Positions 1-10,343 of a stretch of DNA of 64,000 nt are shown piece by piece (position 1 is the stretch's first letter; every line of letters starts with the position of its first letter). The translations under genes were made by a program, and so were the position numbers. Below the pieces are notes generated by a model. That model saw nothing but the letters and a program-made list of their open reading frames with translations. It made no database searches and had not been told where the DNA came from. The DNA comes from Vitellaria paradoxa (lineage: Eukaryota > Streptophyta > Magnoliopsida > Ericales > Sapotaceae), in NCBI GenBank assembly GCA_019916065.1, contig CM034244.1, positions 37,042,377-37,106,376 of the forward strand. The letters run 5' to 3'.

Positions 1-99
1 AAGAAAACTATCAACACGATTAAAAATTATCAAACCCAAAAAAAAAATCAAAATTTAGCAACAGAGACAAAATAAAATAAAAAATAAAAACAAAAAACT

Positions 100-490
100 A
101 ATTTTTGATGCCCAAACCAATCCTTAGCAATTGACCATAGCACTAGGCCCCGTTTGGAGTATTTTATTTTCCTTCAAATCTCTATAAATTTTTTAAAATT
201 AAAATTTTTTATTCACTGTATAAATTACAAAATTATAATTTTTATAAATTTAAACAAATTTAAATAAATTTACATGACCCCAAACACGCCCCATATATTC
301 AGAAAAATGTATCGGCCAGTTAATTAAATTTGGGCCTAATCTTTTTATTGGAGGTTGGCAATATAGACATGGGCCTAGCCGGTCCATACAACTCAAAGCC
401 TCTTTTTGGAATTTCAAGAGAGATGTGAACACAACTTTGCTAAGCAGCTTAGAGAAACACCAGCCTATCTTTTAGCACGCGCGTGCAAAA
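100..490 (+). repeat. Inverted copy of the 25.2-25.5 kb segment
   Basis: Read in reverse complement, this stretch matches 25244-25460, including the block around TTTTTGGAATTTCA, the phrase CCGGTCCATACAA and GCTAAGCAGCT. The match is interrupted here by a MITE at 146-292 that the other copy lacks. The 25-kb copy lies upstream of the minus-strand DUF716 gene. An inverted duplication that included the upstream flank of that gene would therefore explain why the 14.5-kb DUF716 gene points the other way, with later transposons spreading this flank 14 kb from its gene. That last step is inference. Confidence 0.7.
146..292. mobile_element. Short MITE (GTTTGG-type ends, family A)
   Basis: A 147-bp AT-rich insert starts with GGCCCCGTTTGG and ends with CCAAACACGCCCC, so its ends are inverted repeats. 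It is missing from the related segment at 25.4 kb, which gives an empty site. The core (TTTTTATTCACTGTATAAATTAC) recurs in shortened or diverged form near 11.8, 15.7, 47.6, 49.6, 58.2, 59.3 and 59.7 kb. No convincing TSD was found. The superfamily cannot be assigned by eye. Confidence 0.6.
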
Positions 491-589
491 TCTGCATTAA
501 CTTTTTTTATTGAAAAAAAAAAAACAAGCATATTATTATAATTCAAAGTTTAATATTCCAAAAAATTTTTATTAAAAAATATTAATATA

Positions 590-865
590 AACTTCTGGGG
601 TCGGGGAGAAACCTGCAGCCGCTACCCATAAGTGCGCACTGGGTGAAACCCGCCCCGTGGCCCTAATTGACAAAAAATCACGAGGAGATAAACTAACCTA
701 GACAAGCCGTGGCTGACCGGCTCAGCCGAGAAGGCTGTTAGATAGCCCTCCACAATTAGAGGAAGGACTCTCCTCAAGAGGAGTCGAACCGGGGACCTAT
801 TAGTCCCAGTCCCTTCAACCCGCCATCCGAACTAACTTTCTATGAAAGAATCCGGACTTAGAAAT
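590..865 (-). mobile_element. tRNA-derived SINE (older copy)
   Basis: On the minus strand there is an RNA polymerase III B box (GGTTCGACTCC, around 783-793) about 35 bp downstream of an A-box-like TTAGTTCGGATGG. A roughly 200-bp non-tRNA body follows, ending in the GC-rich phrase GGGTAGCGGCTGCAGG and then AT-rich sequence. This head-plus-body layout is that of plant tRNA-derived SINEs. Clear target duplications were not found, so the limits are approximate. A functional tRNA gene is unlikely because the cloverleaf stems do not pair well. Confidence 0.55.
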
Positions 866-878
866 TTTATCCATTAGA

Positions 879-1027
879 AGATGTTTAGTTAGCCAAAACT
901 AACTAAAATTTATAAATTTTTACTAAATTTTTATATTTTTTAATCAAAATTTATTATATATCATTTTTATACCAAATTTTTATAATTTTATTATATTTTT
1001 TTACCGAACTTTCACTAACTAAACACC
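879..1027. mobile_element. MITE with AG[A/G]TGTTTAGTTAG inverted ends
   Basis: The left end AGATGTTTAGTTAG and the right end CTAACTAAACACCT are inverted repeats with one mismatch, enclosing about 120 bp of AT-rich sequence. It sits directly beside the SINE at 590-865. It is noncoding and was presumably moved by a transposase supplied in trans. Confidence 0.55.
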
Positions 1028-2328
1028 TCTCCACCTTTGTCTGCTCATGTTAGATATATAGGTTGCCAGCTCATTCTACCGTCCCTATGGGATCTTTTTT
1101 TAGCTTTTGGGGATCTTATTATTTAAAATAACCACGTAATATCTCGTTGTGGGTGCATTTAATTTATTAAAAATTATTAAAAAATTTTAAAAATTATTTA
1201 TTTTTTATTTTATTATAAAAATTACAAATTTATAAATTATTTCACTTTACCTTAATTTACTAACTCTTTATCAAATATATGGGGACGAAGGAATGATTGT
1301 AATCACAGTCGCCTATCAGTGTGAATTTGGAAACAGCTTGTTAAAAGTTAGTTTTTAGTTATTTAATTATAAAAGATAATTATTTTTTATTTTTTTAAAT
1401 TATAAAAAAAATGTCCAATTAATTAAAAATTAAAAAATTAACTACTAAAAAATTAATTTTTTTCCCAAACATAAAAAAATTATTTTTTATTTTTTTTTTG
1501 TATTTAGTTGTTTCCTAAACTGAGGCTGCAATTACATTGAATTATATAAGAATTAGAGATTTTAAGAAGAATTGGCATAATTCTAATTTGAGTATGATTT
1601 TTAGTTACAAACATAGTAACAAAAATCGATGATTTTTTTTTTTTGCGATATATTCACGAAATTTTCATTGAAAGTAAAAATTTTGATTATATTACGAGAT
1701 AATAAAAAGATCCCGATAGTTTGACGCTGACCAGAAAATCCGCGAAAAAATGACGAAAGTCGCGAAGTTTCCTTTCAACCACTTCGGCCCGGAACTACAC
1801 GAGTTTAAACTTTAAACCACACAAGTACTGAACTGCTAACAAAAGGCTAAAAGAGAAAAGGAAAAAAAGAAAAAAGATCCTCAAGGTTGGTGTGGTAAGC
1901 TGTCGATTCAGCCCTTTTTTAATTTTAACCTTTTTCAACTTCAATCAACAGCAACACGTACTATTTTAATTTAGGGTAAACTATAGGTACCTCCCTCTAA
2001 TGTTTGAAATACTTACACATGCCTCCTTTGATAATTTATAAAAGTTTAAAAAGAAAAAAAATATTCTGTTTAAATCCTATATCTTTAGTAAGAATTATGA
2101 ACTTGAATCTAAAATTTTAATTCTCTTGCATATATACTCGTAAAGCTATTAAAAGTTATTTTCAAACCAAAAGATCATAAGTGTAGAAGATTAAGCCAAT
2201 TTCGACCAATCTTTAAGTCACTGATAGGCGTGATTGAGAGTTATTTAGGCCAGATCTAAGCTTGTGAGTGATGTCTTTTAAGGATAAACAAATTGGGAAT
2301 GGTTAGTAATAGTAATAGTGGATTTTGA
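1028..2328. other. AT-rich spacer without recognised genes
   Basis: No coding frame with recognisable similarity was found. The stretch 1150-1275 resembles the A-type MITE core (TTTTTATTTTATTATAAAAATTAC) but lacks clear ends. From 1328 to about 1515 there is another AT-rich foldback-like stretch. The part from about 2100 to 2328 may belong to the pararetroviral remnant that follows, but its frames are closed. Confidence 0.4.
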
Positions 2329-3730
2329 TGTGTCGGAAAAAATGGAAAGGAAGCCTATGAACATCAAGTTCATATTTCTGAAAAAGAACCTACTAGTTTA
2401 AATATTGCTAGAACTTTAAATTTCTTAATAGATAGTATGTTTGAGACTATTAGTACTTTAAATAAAATAGAAAATAAAATAAGAAAAATAAACAGTATCG
2501 ATCTTCTAGCAAACACAAAAATTTTGCTGGAACAAGTAGCCAACAAAGGTTATGGAGGAGAAATATTTAATCTTCAAACAAATGAAGATGACAAAATTCC
2601 TACCTTATACAAAGGAGGAAAAAGAGGATTTGATGAAGTCCTAGTAGAGAAAAAATTACTAGGGAAAACACCTATAAAGATTTCCAAGCCAATAAAGAAA
2701 TATTGAAATATTGGAGATCTAGATATAAGGATGAAAGTGATGTGAAATAGAGAGATAAACTGCTCAACTAGATGCAAACTCTCTATAGTCAACATAAAAA
2801 CCTATTCAAATAATATGAATACGTTTTCACTTAAATTCTGATTCTGAAAATTCAGATGAGAATACTGCGCAACCAACTTGGTGAGTGAAGGTTCATCTAA
2901 TTTTGAATCTGAAACCGAAACATCGACTAATCCAGAATTAGATAAAGAACTAGTAAAAAAGTTAAATAAAGCTCTAAACCTAGACAAAAACCTAGGAAAG
3001 AGAAAATTATGAATATCAGATCACCTAGATGAAGATCCAGAAACTAAACCACTTATTGGAAAAAAATCTTCTTTTGAACATATTTATGTAAAAGAAGAAG
3101 ATGAATCTGGTTTCGATGAGGTTTATGTTAAAAAAGAACATGAACCTAGTCTTTTTAAAAAAGAAGACTTAAATAAATTTAATGTCGCTGCTAATAGGAT
3201 ATATCTAAATCTTAATGATGTACATCTCAGAGATTATGAAAGCACTATTGAAGAAATATGTACAAGTCATGTCCATTGTTATAACCCATTATAAAAATAC
3301 ATGGGATAGGAAAAGATTCCTAGACTATATAGTGGGAACATTACAAAGAAATGTTCTAAATTGGCTAAAAGTCTGGGAAGAATCTGAAGATGGCAAAAAA
3401 GAAAAAACTTTGGTTTTGCTAAGTGAAGATGGAAATCTATAAATAAAAGAATATTTCCAAAAAAGAAATATGTTAGAAAATTCAAAAAGAAAAACTTCAA
3501 GAAAAAATCATTAAAAAATGTACTTGCTATTTCTATAATGAAAAAGGTCATGTCACACCTAATTGTCCAAAAATGAACAATAAGGTAATTAAATTTCTAG
3601 AAGAAAAAACAACCTAGAAATCTATTTAGGAGAAGAAATAGATTCAGAAGAAGAAGTTCTATATAAATTAGAACCTGTTTCTTCGGATTCTTCAGAAGAA
3701 AGTAAAGAATTCATTTTTATGATGTAAGAA
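2329..3730 (+). pseudogene. Endogenous pararetrovirus (Caulimoviridae-like) coat-protein region, broken
   Basis: Short plus-strand frames in different phases (2329-2706, about 2860-3200, 3215-3442 and 3449-3600) together look like a caulimovirid coat-protein region. An acidic, Lys/Glu-rich stretch is followed by a very basic Lys/Arg run near 3466-3512. Next comes a zinc knuckle at about 3514-3565 of the form C-x-C-Y-x-Y-x4-G-H-x4-C-P, and then a Ser/Asp/Glu-rich acidic tail ending at a TAA near 3727. The paired upstream cysteine and basic run before the knuckle fit pararetroviral coat proteins better than Gypsy or Copia Gag. It is dead: several frameshifts and stops are present, and one metal-binding cysteine of the knuckle is tyrosine. 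No reverse transcriptase or movement-protein sequence is visible beside it, so this is a fragment. A divergent retrotransposon Gag is the main alternative. Confidence 0.6.
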
Positions 3731-3737
3731 ACAAATC

Positions 3738-6172
3738 CCGCTAACGGGAATACTTCTTCTCGATGGATAATATAGCCAACCCGTTTAACCTTTCTTGAGA
3801 CATGGTTGACTGAAGATAATTTTTGATCAATTTTAACTTTGAAAAGCTTCTTTCTCCAGAGGCAACTATAACCGGTATAGTCAATAATATTTATATATGC
3901 AATCTATGCATTCGGAAAACATCCTTCCATTGTCTTTAAGTAGTTCAACACATCAATCAGCTTTCTTAAACTTTTCGTAAAACATCTTTCAAGACTTTCA
4001 ATTTGAAAAACAAATCCCTCCCATCAATGTCAGAAAGCTCACGACTTTTTAAAAGATCCTCGAGACTGGCACAAGAAGACATCAACACTTCATCCTCAAC
4101 AGAATCCAAACAATTCAAATCAAACAAAAATCTAAAAGCTTTCTCATATACTTGAAATTGTTCAAATCTAGTTTCGAGTGAAGAAAGTGTTTGATCTATA
4201 ATATATAAGAAGTAATTGAATCAAAAGGACTCCTCAGCTGACCGTGTCACCTTTTCATTATCACTCTCATCAAATTGCTTCTTTCTGCAAAAATGCTTCT
4301 CTTCAAATACCGACTCTATTTCCATTTCATATGCAACTTCTTTAGCTTCAACCATGGCCTTTGCAAATCCTTCATCTCTATAATTTTTCTTGAAAGCAAC
4401 TAGTCCATTCAACTGATCTATAGCAACAACATTTATGCACATGTCCTCCTTTTGCAAAGTTTTGCTAACTGAATTAACCGCAAACAACAAATTGAACAAA
4501 TTGTGCCAAATAACCATGCCAAGCAAGAAGTCAAAAACTTTATAATTCCATGTTTTGCTAAGGAATCAGCGTCACTCTTTGGTTTTGCACCATCCTTAGA
4601 ATTACCCAATTCAATTAAAGCAACTCTTATTTGTGGAGCTTGGTACCTTAACGCTTTCATACTTTCAACACGAGCTTCCCAACGTGTTTGTGACAATGGA
4701 TTGACTGTAAGGCTTACCTTATCTTTCAACGCTTTCCACCTATTTGGCGATAAAGTAAACAAACAGTATATACATTGGACAGCTCCAAAAAAAGAAACAG
4801 CATGAGATGAAGAGTTAGCCATATCAAAAAGTACAAGGTTAAGACTATGACAACCACATGGTGTGTAGAATGCTCTTGGATTTATCTCAAGTAATCTTTG
4901 TTGGACACCTTTGTGCTTACCTTTCATGTTAGATCTATGGTCATATCCTTGTCTTCTTATATCGCCAACATCAAGTTGAAGAGTGACCAATGATTCTTTA
5001 AGTGCATTTAAAAGCCGCAACCCTGTTGTATCATCAACCTTTAAAAACTCTAGAAAGAACTCTTCCACCTTAATTGGATTTGTCGAAACATCCACACAAC
5101 AGATTACGAGAGACATTTGTTCGTTGTGACTTATATCCAGAGTACAATCTAATATAATTGAAAAGTACTTTGCTCCTTTGATTTTTGTGATGATTGTGTT
5201 TTTGACCTCCCTCGCTAACATTTGGATGATTTCATTTTGGGTATTGTGGCCAACATAATGGCGATAAATCTCACTACTTTCGATTCGTCGAATCTGCTCT
5301 TGCATTGGCCCATCAAACTCAGCAATCATTTTAATTAAACTTAAAAAATTTCCACTCATCTCTTGAAAAATCTTCTCATTATCCCCACGAAATGCTAAAT
5401 TGTCTTTGGCAAGTCTCCTCACTACAGCAAGTATCCTTACCAATACTGCTCTCCAATGTTCTTTTTCTTTGTTGATTTGTTCTTGCACACTTTTATCAAT
5501 CGTTTCTTTCTTCTCTAATATTTTTTCCAATTTAATCCATTTGCTCATGCAAACAATGTGATCATTACTAGTCTCATGACTTTTAATCATCTTACTGATA
5601 TTTCTCCAATCTTTAAATCCTTCCGTAGCCAATTGAGTGGTGTTCCCTCTTCTTTAAACAACTTACAACAAAAATAAAATATTTTGTCTACAACTTTCGA
5701 CTATACAAGCCATTTTCTATCTTGCTTCTCCCCATTTGCCAAATGTTGAGAGTTAAGTGTGGAGGAAAAATGCCTATTCGCACAATCTCTATGATAATCA
5801 ACATCTTCACCTCTTTTTAAAGGGCCTTTCTCTACTAAAAAGTCTCTACAATTTTGATCAATATTGTCGCAGTTACTTGGATCGTAGATATCCTTAAGCC
5901 CGCCTTGTTCATTGACATCTTTACGATTTTCATCATTCACATTTGCATTATCATCTTCTTTCAAATCATGAATTATTTCCTCATTCACTAACTTTTCATT
6001 TTCGATATCTGGTGAACCATGTTCCTCATCCTCCACATCTTCAACTATAATAGAAGGTCCTAAACTCTCTTTTTGATTTTTCAAACAAAAAAAACTTATC
6101 CATGGCACCTTCTTGTGATTTAATTAGTTTTTCTATTCTTTGCTTCTTCTTTCTTTTCTTAGACCCCGACAT
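3738..6172 (-). pseudogene. hAT-like transposase pseudogene (TTF zinc finger, DUF4371 and hAT dimerisation regions; ZMYM1-like)
   Basis: Read on the minus strand, an N-terminus of the type found in TTF-type zinc-finger/hAT proteins starts at 6172 (MSGSKKRKKK...). A frameshift near 6090 in a T run follows, then an acidic linker, the TTF finger (R-K-W-L-V ... F-C-C-K-L-F, 5720-5640) with an in-frame TAG and a second frameshift near 5640. The long central frame 5632-4433 carries the DUF4371 core. A further shift near 4500 leads to the segment 4526-4221. The C-terminal dimerisation part, including DVLNYLKTMEGCFPNA, is readable to about 3745. It is therefore a non-functional transposase of the plant 'zinc finger MYM-type protein 1-like' group. 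The last codons and 3' end are missing where it meets the pararetroviral fragment. Matching terminal inverted repeats were not found, so the element's limits are unknown; the 5' leader probably continues to about 6.9 kb. Confidence 0.85.
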
Positions 6173-7630
6173 AAATTTTCTATGATTCATAGCGAAATAA
6201 TGGTCGTAACAATCTGCAAACCAATATGTAATCAACCAGTGAAATATTTAATATGCAAAACATGCTCCAAGTGCATAAAGTAAACATTATTTAAATGGTA
6301 TAACCTATATAATAATCAATCTATCACGAAATTGGATGAAGTTTACTTATATAAAACTAATAATATATAATCTAATCACTTAAAACAAATGCAGAGAGAT
6401 TATAATAAAAAGTTGACTTACTTTTAATGGCAAAACTTGATGAATGTTAAGAGACAAATGAACACCCTAATAGCCAATCATTATCCATATTCTTGAAGAT
6501 TGGAACTCAAACCCTGAAAATAGTAAAAGAAAAGTTAAAACCCAAATAGAGGTAAAAAAAAATGTATTAAAATTGAGGCAAGTGAAGACTAAAAAATGGG
6601 TAAAAGTCGAGAGAAAAGGAGAGATGTGCATGAACAAACCTTGAATTGTTGAACAAGTGGATTAGGAAACCCACCGAATGGAACCAATTTTCTCGTCTCC
6701 TCTGCCTCTCTGTGGAGGGATTTAGCTATTATAATTAAAACGAGAGAGATTAATATGAAATCGAGTATAAACTGTAAGAATGATTTTTATATTTTATCCT
6801 TAAAAATTTTTAAAAAATTGTGAAACAAATTAAAAAATTAAAAAAATTAGAGATTATTGAAAATTAGAGAAAATTGAATAATTTTTTTTTCGGTTACTCC
6901 AGACAGTGACTGTCCACTCCGTGAACCCCACGTATAATATTCATCTTTTGTATATAAAACATTAATTGAAATATTTATTCGATTGCTTTACTAATTCAAG
7001 ATTGTTTTCACGTTATAATCTTTGACTAAATAGCTCTAATCTTCAAGGTCATAAAACATTATTTAAAATATTTTTTTTGATTACTTTACTAATTTAAGGT
7101 TGTTTTCACGTGATTATTAAGTAAACAACTTCAATCTTCAAGGCCAGAAATTATTCTAGATGACAATATACAAAAATGAAAAATATAAATGAATGGTGGA
7201 CAATATTATTCACATATCTATATATATATATACATTGGAGCAGAGCCATGATTATATAATACTCTCAGTTACAAGTTAATTAGGGACTCATAAAGATTAG
7301 CTACGAATGAATTATTCAAGAAATGAATTGGGCAAATTTTTTTTATTCAAAATTTACTTAATAAATTTTTTTTTCTACATTAGGTTTGAGCCCACTGTAA
7401 CTTTTGCTTACCTTCATCCTCTATACATATATATATATATATATATTCACACATATCTTCACCATACCTCCACTTCAAGAAATGTAAATAGGACGTTTGA
7501 AACTAATGAAATAATTGAAATTAAATTAAATAAAGGATATGCAAACTTGAAAAATGACAATTTACACATAATTTTACCTCAACAAAAATAAATTAGATGG
7601 TATTTGGTAAGGTATGAAATTAGGATTTTT
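6173..7630. other. Spacer: hAT leader, tandem 98-bp duplication, TA repeats
   Basis: Up to about 6900 this is probably the untranslated leader of the hAT-like element. From 6981 to 7155 a 98-bp unit is repeated twice (GATTGCTTTACTAATTCAAG at 6981 and its diverged copy at 7079, each followed by AATCTTCAAGG). Short TA runs occur at 7221-7234 and 7427-7445. A 94-codon frame at 7307-7591 runs through the simple repeat and shows no recognisable domain; I do not call it a gene. Confidence 0.45.
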
Positions 7631-10338
7631 TGTAAGAGCCCAGAATTTAAAAAATATATATATATATACTTTTATTTTATTTAAATTTTATTTTATTTAG
7701 TTTATGTGTAATATGTTTATTTAATCGGTTGTGTGTGTGTGAGAGAGAGTAGGAGGAGGAGTTATGACAAAAATTATTGTCATAAGCGAGGCCAAACGGT
7801 TACAGGTGGGAATTTGTGGTGTATTGATGGGTAAGTTATGGTGCTACATGTAACGGAAAGACAAGATGAAACATTTTTACATAAACCACCATTCTTTATC
7901 TGCCATCATGTTCTTCACATACGTAATTTGCAATAGAGAGTTTTCTCCTTCCCGCTAATCTTCTACTTTGGTTTCAAAAGTTTCAACAAGAGGAGGTTGG
8001 TACAATCATACCTATTAAGAGAGATCGGTGTAAGACGAACGAAGTCCCGAGTTAAGTTCGAAAGAAGGGATCGCCGAAATCATTTTAGAAGGCCAACTTG
8101 AGTTGGTAGTAACGCAATACACACCGATCGTCTACGTGTGAGTGAGGTAGGTGGGATCGATTATTGATTATGTGAAATTCTGGAACTTTCACACTGAAAC
8201 GGATACACTATTTTCCCATAAAAATTGTACTTAGAGATCGATTTAATTCATGAAAATTTTATATGTTAAATTAGACATATAGACGAGTTTTCTGTAAAAC
8301 TTTCATAATTTTTGGAATTTAAATGAATTTATTAAAAATAGTCAAACTTGACTGATTGGTTGAGATTTCTGTACTTGGATCAGAACATTGTTTTTATATA
8401 AAATTCATACTTAGAAGTTGAATTAATTTTTGATATTTTTATATATGGGAGTACATATCCAAAATAGTATCCAGTTAAAATTTCATATTTTTTTTGAGTT
8501 AAAATAGATGTTGTAAAAATCTTGAAATTTGACTGTTTGTTTTAAATTGCTGTGCTGATAGGAGTTTGATTTTTGGTATAAAAATGATACTTAGAGATTA
8601 AATTAATTTTTTAAATATTTTATATATTAAAATAGACATGTTACAAATTTTGCAATAAATGTTTTATAAATTTTTGAATAATAATGTATTTTATAAAAAT
8701 ATTGAAACTTGGCTGTTTGGTATACATTGCTGTACTGATAGCAATCGGATATTAGGTATAAAAGGTATAAATAAAAGTTCATATAATTTTTGAAATTTTT
8801 ATATTTTAAAGTAGATATATGAATGAGCTTTCTGTGAAAATGTCAAAATTTTTGGATTTAAAATGGATTTTATAAAAATCGTGAAAGTAAGCTATTTTGT
8901 ATGGTTTTAATAGAAATACCCATTTAGTATTTTTTAAAATCTGTATTTTATGGCTTTATGAATAAATTTTATATTTTGTTTTTTTTTTTTGAAACTGGAA
9001 TTAATTATAAGTATTTTGGGCTTTTGAATTAGTATAAAATATTTTATTTTCTATTTTTTATGAATTATCAAACTTTATGCCTTGAATCCTTCATTGTCAT
9101 GACATGCTTGATATAAAATTTTATTTACCAAGCTAGCTGCATATATATATTCCTGAATATGGTTGCATGATATTTATTTGATAAATCTTGTATGAGAATA
9201 TTTTTATGAAAGGACAACATGAAACTTAGACCCGAAACAAATTCACACTTTATAAAATTTATAAAGTAAAGAGAAAAACACACAAAAAACAAATTAGAGA
9301 GAACTTCTGTGTATGTTGTGCTATTAATAAAAGGAATTATTTGAGATTTGATTTTTGGGTTATTGGGGTCATTAAGGGTACTAGAAAGAGTGAGCTCTAG
9401 AGTCCAAGGGTTGAAAACCCGAAAACCTGCGCAAGGTGGTTAGCATAACCAATAGGCTAGAAACCTACAAAATGTATATACAATTTATTATAGCGTATAT
9501 TTAGTACTGGGATTGCGGGACCAGTTCGCCTACTAAGGCAAATGAGTACAATTGGGACTGCGGGACCAAATGTACCCCATGATTGAGGTCTGGGGATGTG
9601 ATGAGTACATTTGGGACTGCGGGACCAATTGTACCCCATGACTGAGATCTGGGGATGTGATGAGTACATCTAGGACTGCGGGACTAGTTGTATCCCATGG
9701 CTTAGGCCTGGGGATTTATTTTCGGTTTAGTTCTGAGGCCACAGACTAAACTTGCAGAGTACCTGACCCATAGTATGATATTGATGTATGGTGATGTGAA
9801 TGAAGTGATATGATTTATTTTTAGTATGAGACTGCGGGATCATGGTTAAGTAACTTTTATAATTTGAATGTTATGATTGAATATAGATATTTTGAAAATT
9901 ATAAGATTTAAATTTTATTCTTATTAATTAGTGTTAATAATTTTGCATGGATAAGGAATTATATTTTATAAACACTTTCTGAACACACGTGGAATTTAGT
10001 GCTCACCACCTACTACAGTTGGTAATGCATGAGTTGATACCCGTGATGGACCAGTGGGTTAGCTAGCCGTCTTGGGTTGTTATAGCTAGATGATTTATTT
10101 TATTTTGCATTCCAATAGTTAAATTTTAATGTAATGGAGTTTTGATTTGGGCCCATATTTGTGGCATGGTTTTGTAGCTCATTTTTAGGGCATTTTAAAG
10201 TTATTTTGAATAATTCAAGAAATTGAATAATACTTATTTTAATTAGCATTTGCTCTGATATGATACATTTTTCATATTTTGATATTTATTTTTGGATTTC
10301 ATTCCCATGTCCCTGGTCGTGGATTTCGGGGCGTGACA
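7631..10338. mobile_element. Solo LTR, 2.7 kb, probably Ty3/Gypsy
   Basis: The element begins TGTAAGAGCCCAGAATTT and ends GGATTTCGGGGCGTGACA, which is TG...CA with imperfect inverted ends. It is flanked on both sides by TTTTT (7626-7630 and 10339-10343), a 5-bp target duplication of the size LTR retrotransposons make. There is no primer-binding site, no coding sequence and no second LTR, so it is most simply a solo LTR left by recombination between two LTRs. The length and the GGGGCGTGACA end are typical of large plant Gypsy LTRs. It contains a 60-bp minisatellite (9502-9720). The low complexity of the TSD is the main weakness. Confidence 0.75.
9502..9720. repeat. 60-bp minisatellite inside the solo LTR
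   Basis: A unit containing GGGACTGCGGGACCAATTGT and CCCCATGA...GGTCTGGGGATGTGAT repeats at 9543, 9602 and 9662, with a partial first unit from 9502 and a stray GACTGCGGGATCA at about 9828. It is noncoding; internal tandem repeats in LTRs are common. Confidence 0.85.
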
Positions 10339-10343
10339 TTTTT

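Noticed and set aside
4503..4805. Plus-strand frame of 100 codons
   Set aside because: Antisense shadow of the hAT-like transposase.
7307..7591. 94-codon frame beside the TA repeat
   Set aside because: Runs through simple repeat (IYIYIYI) and AT-rich DNA; no domain.
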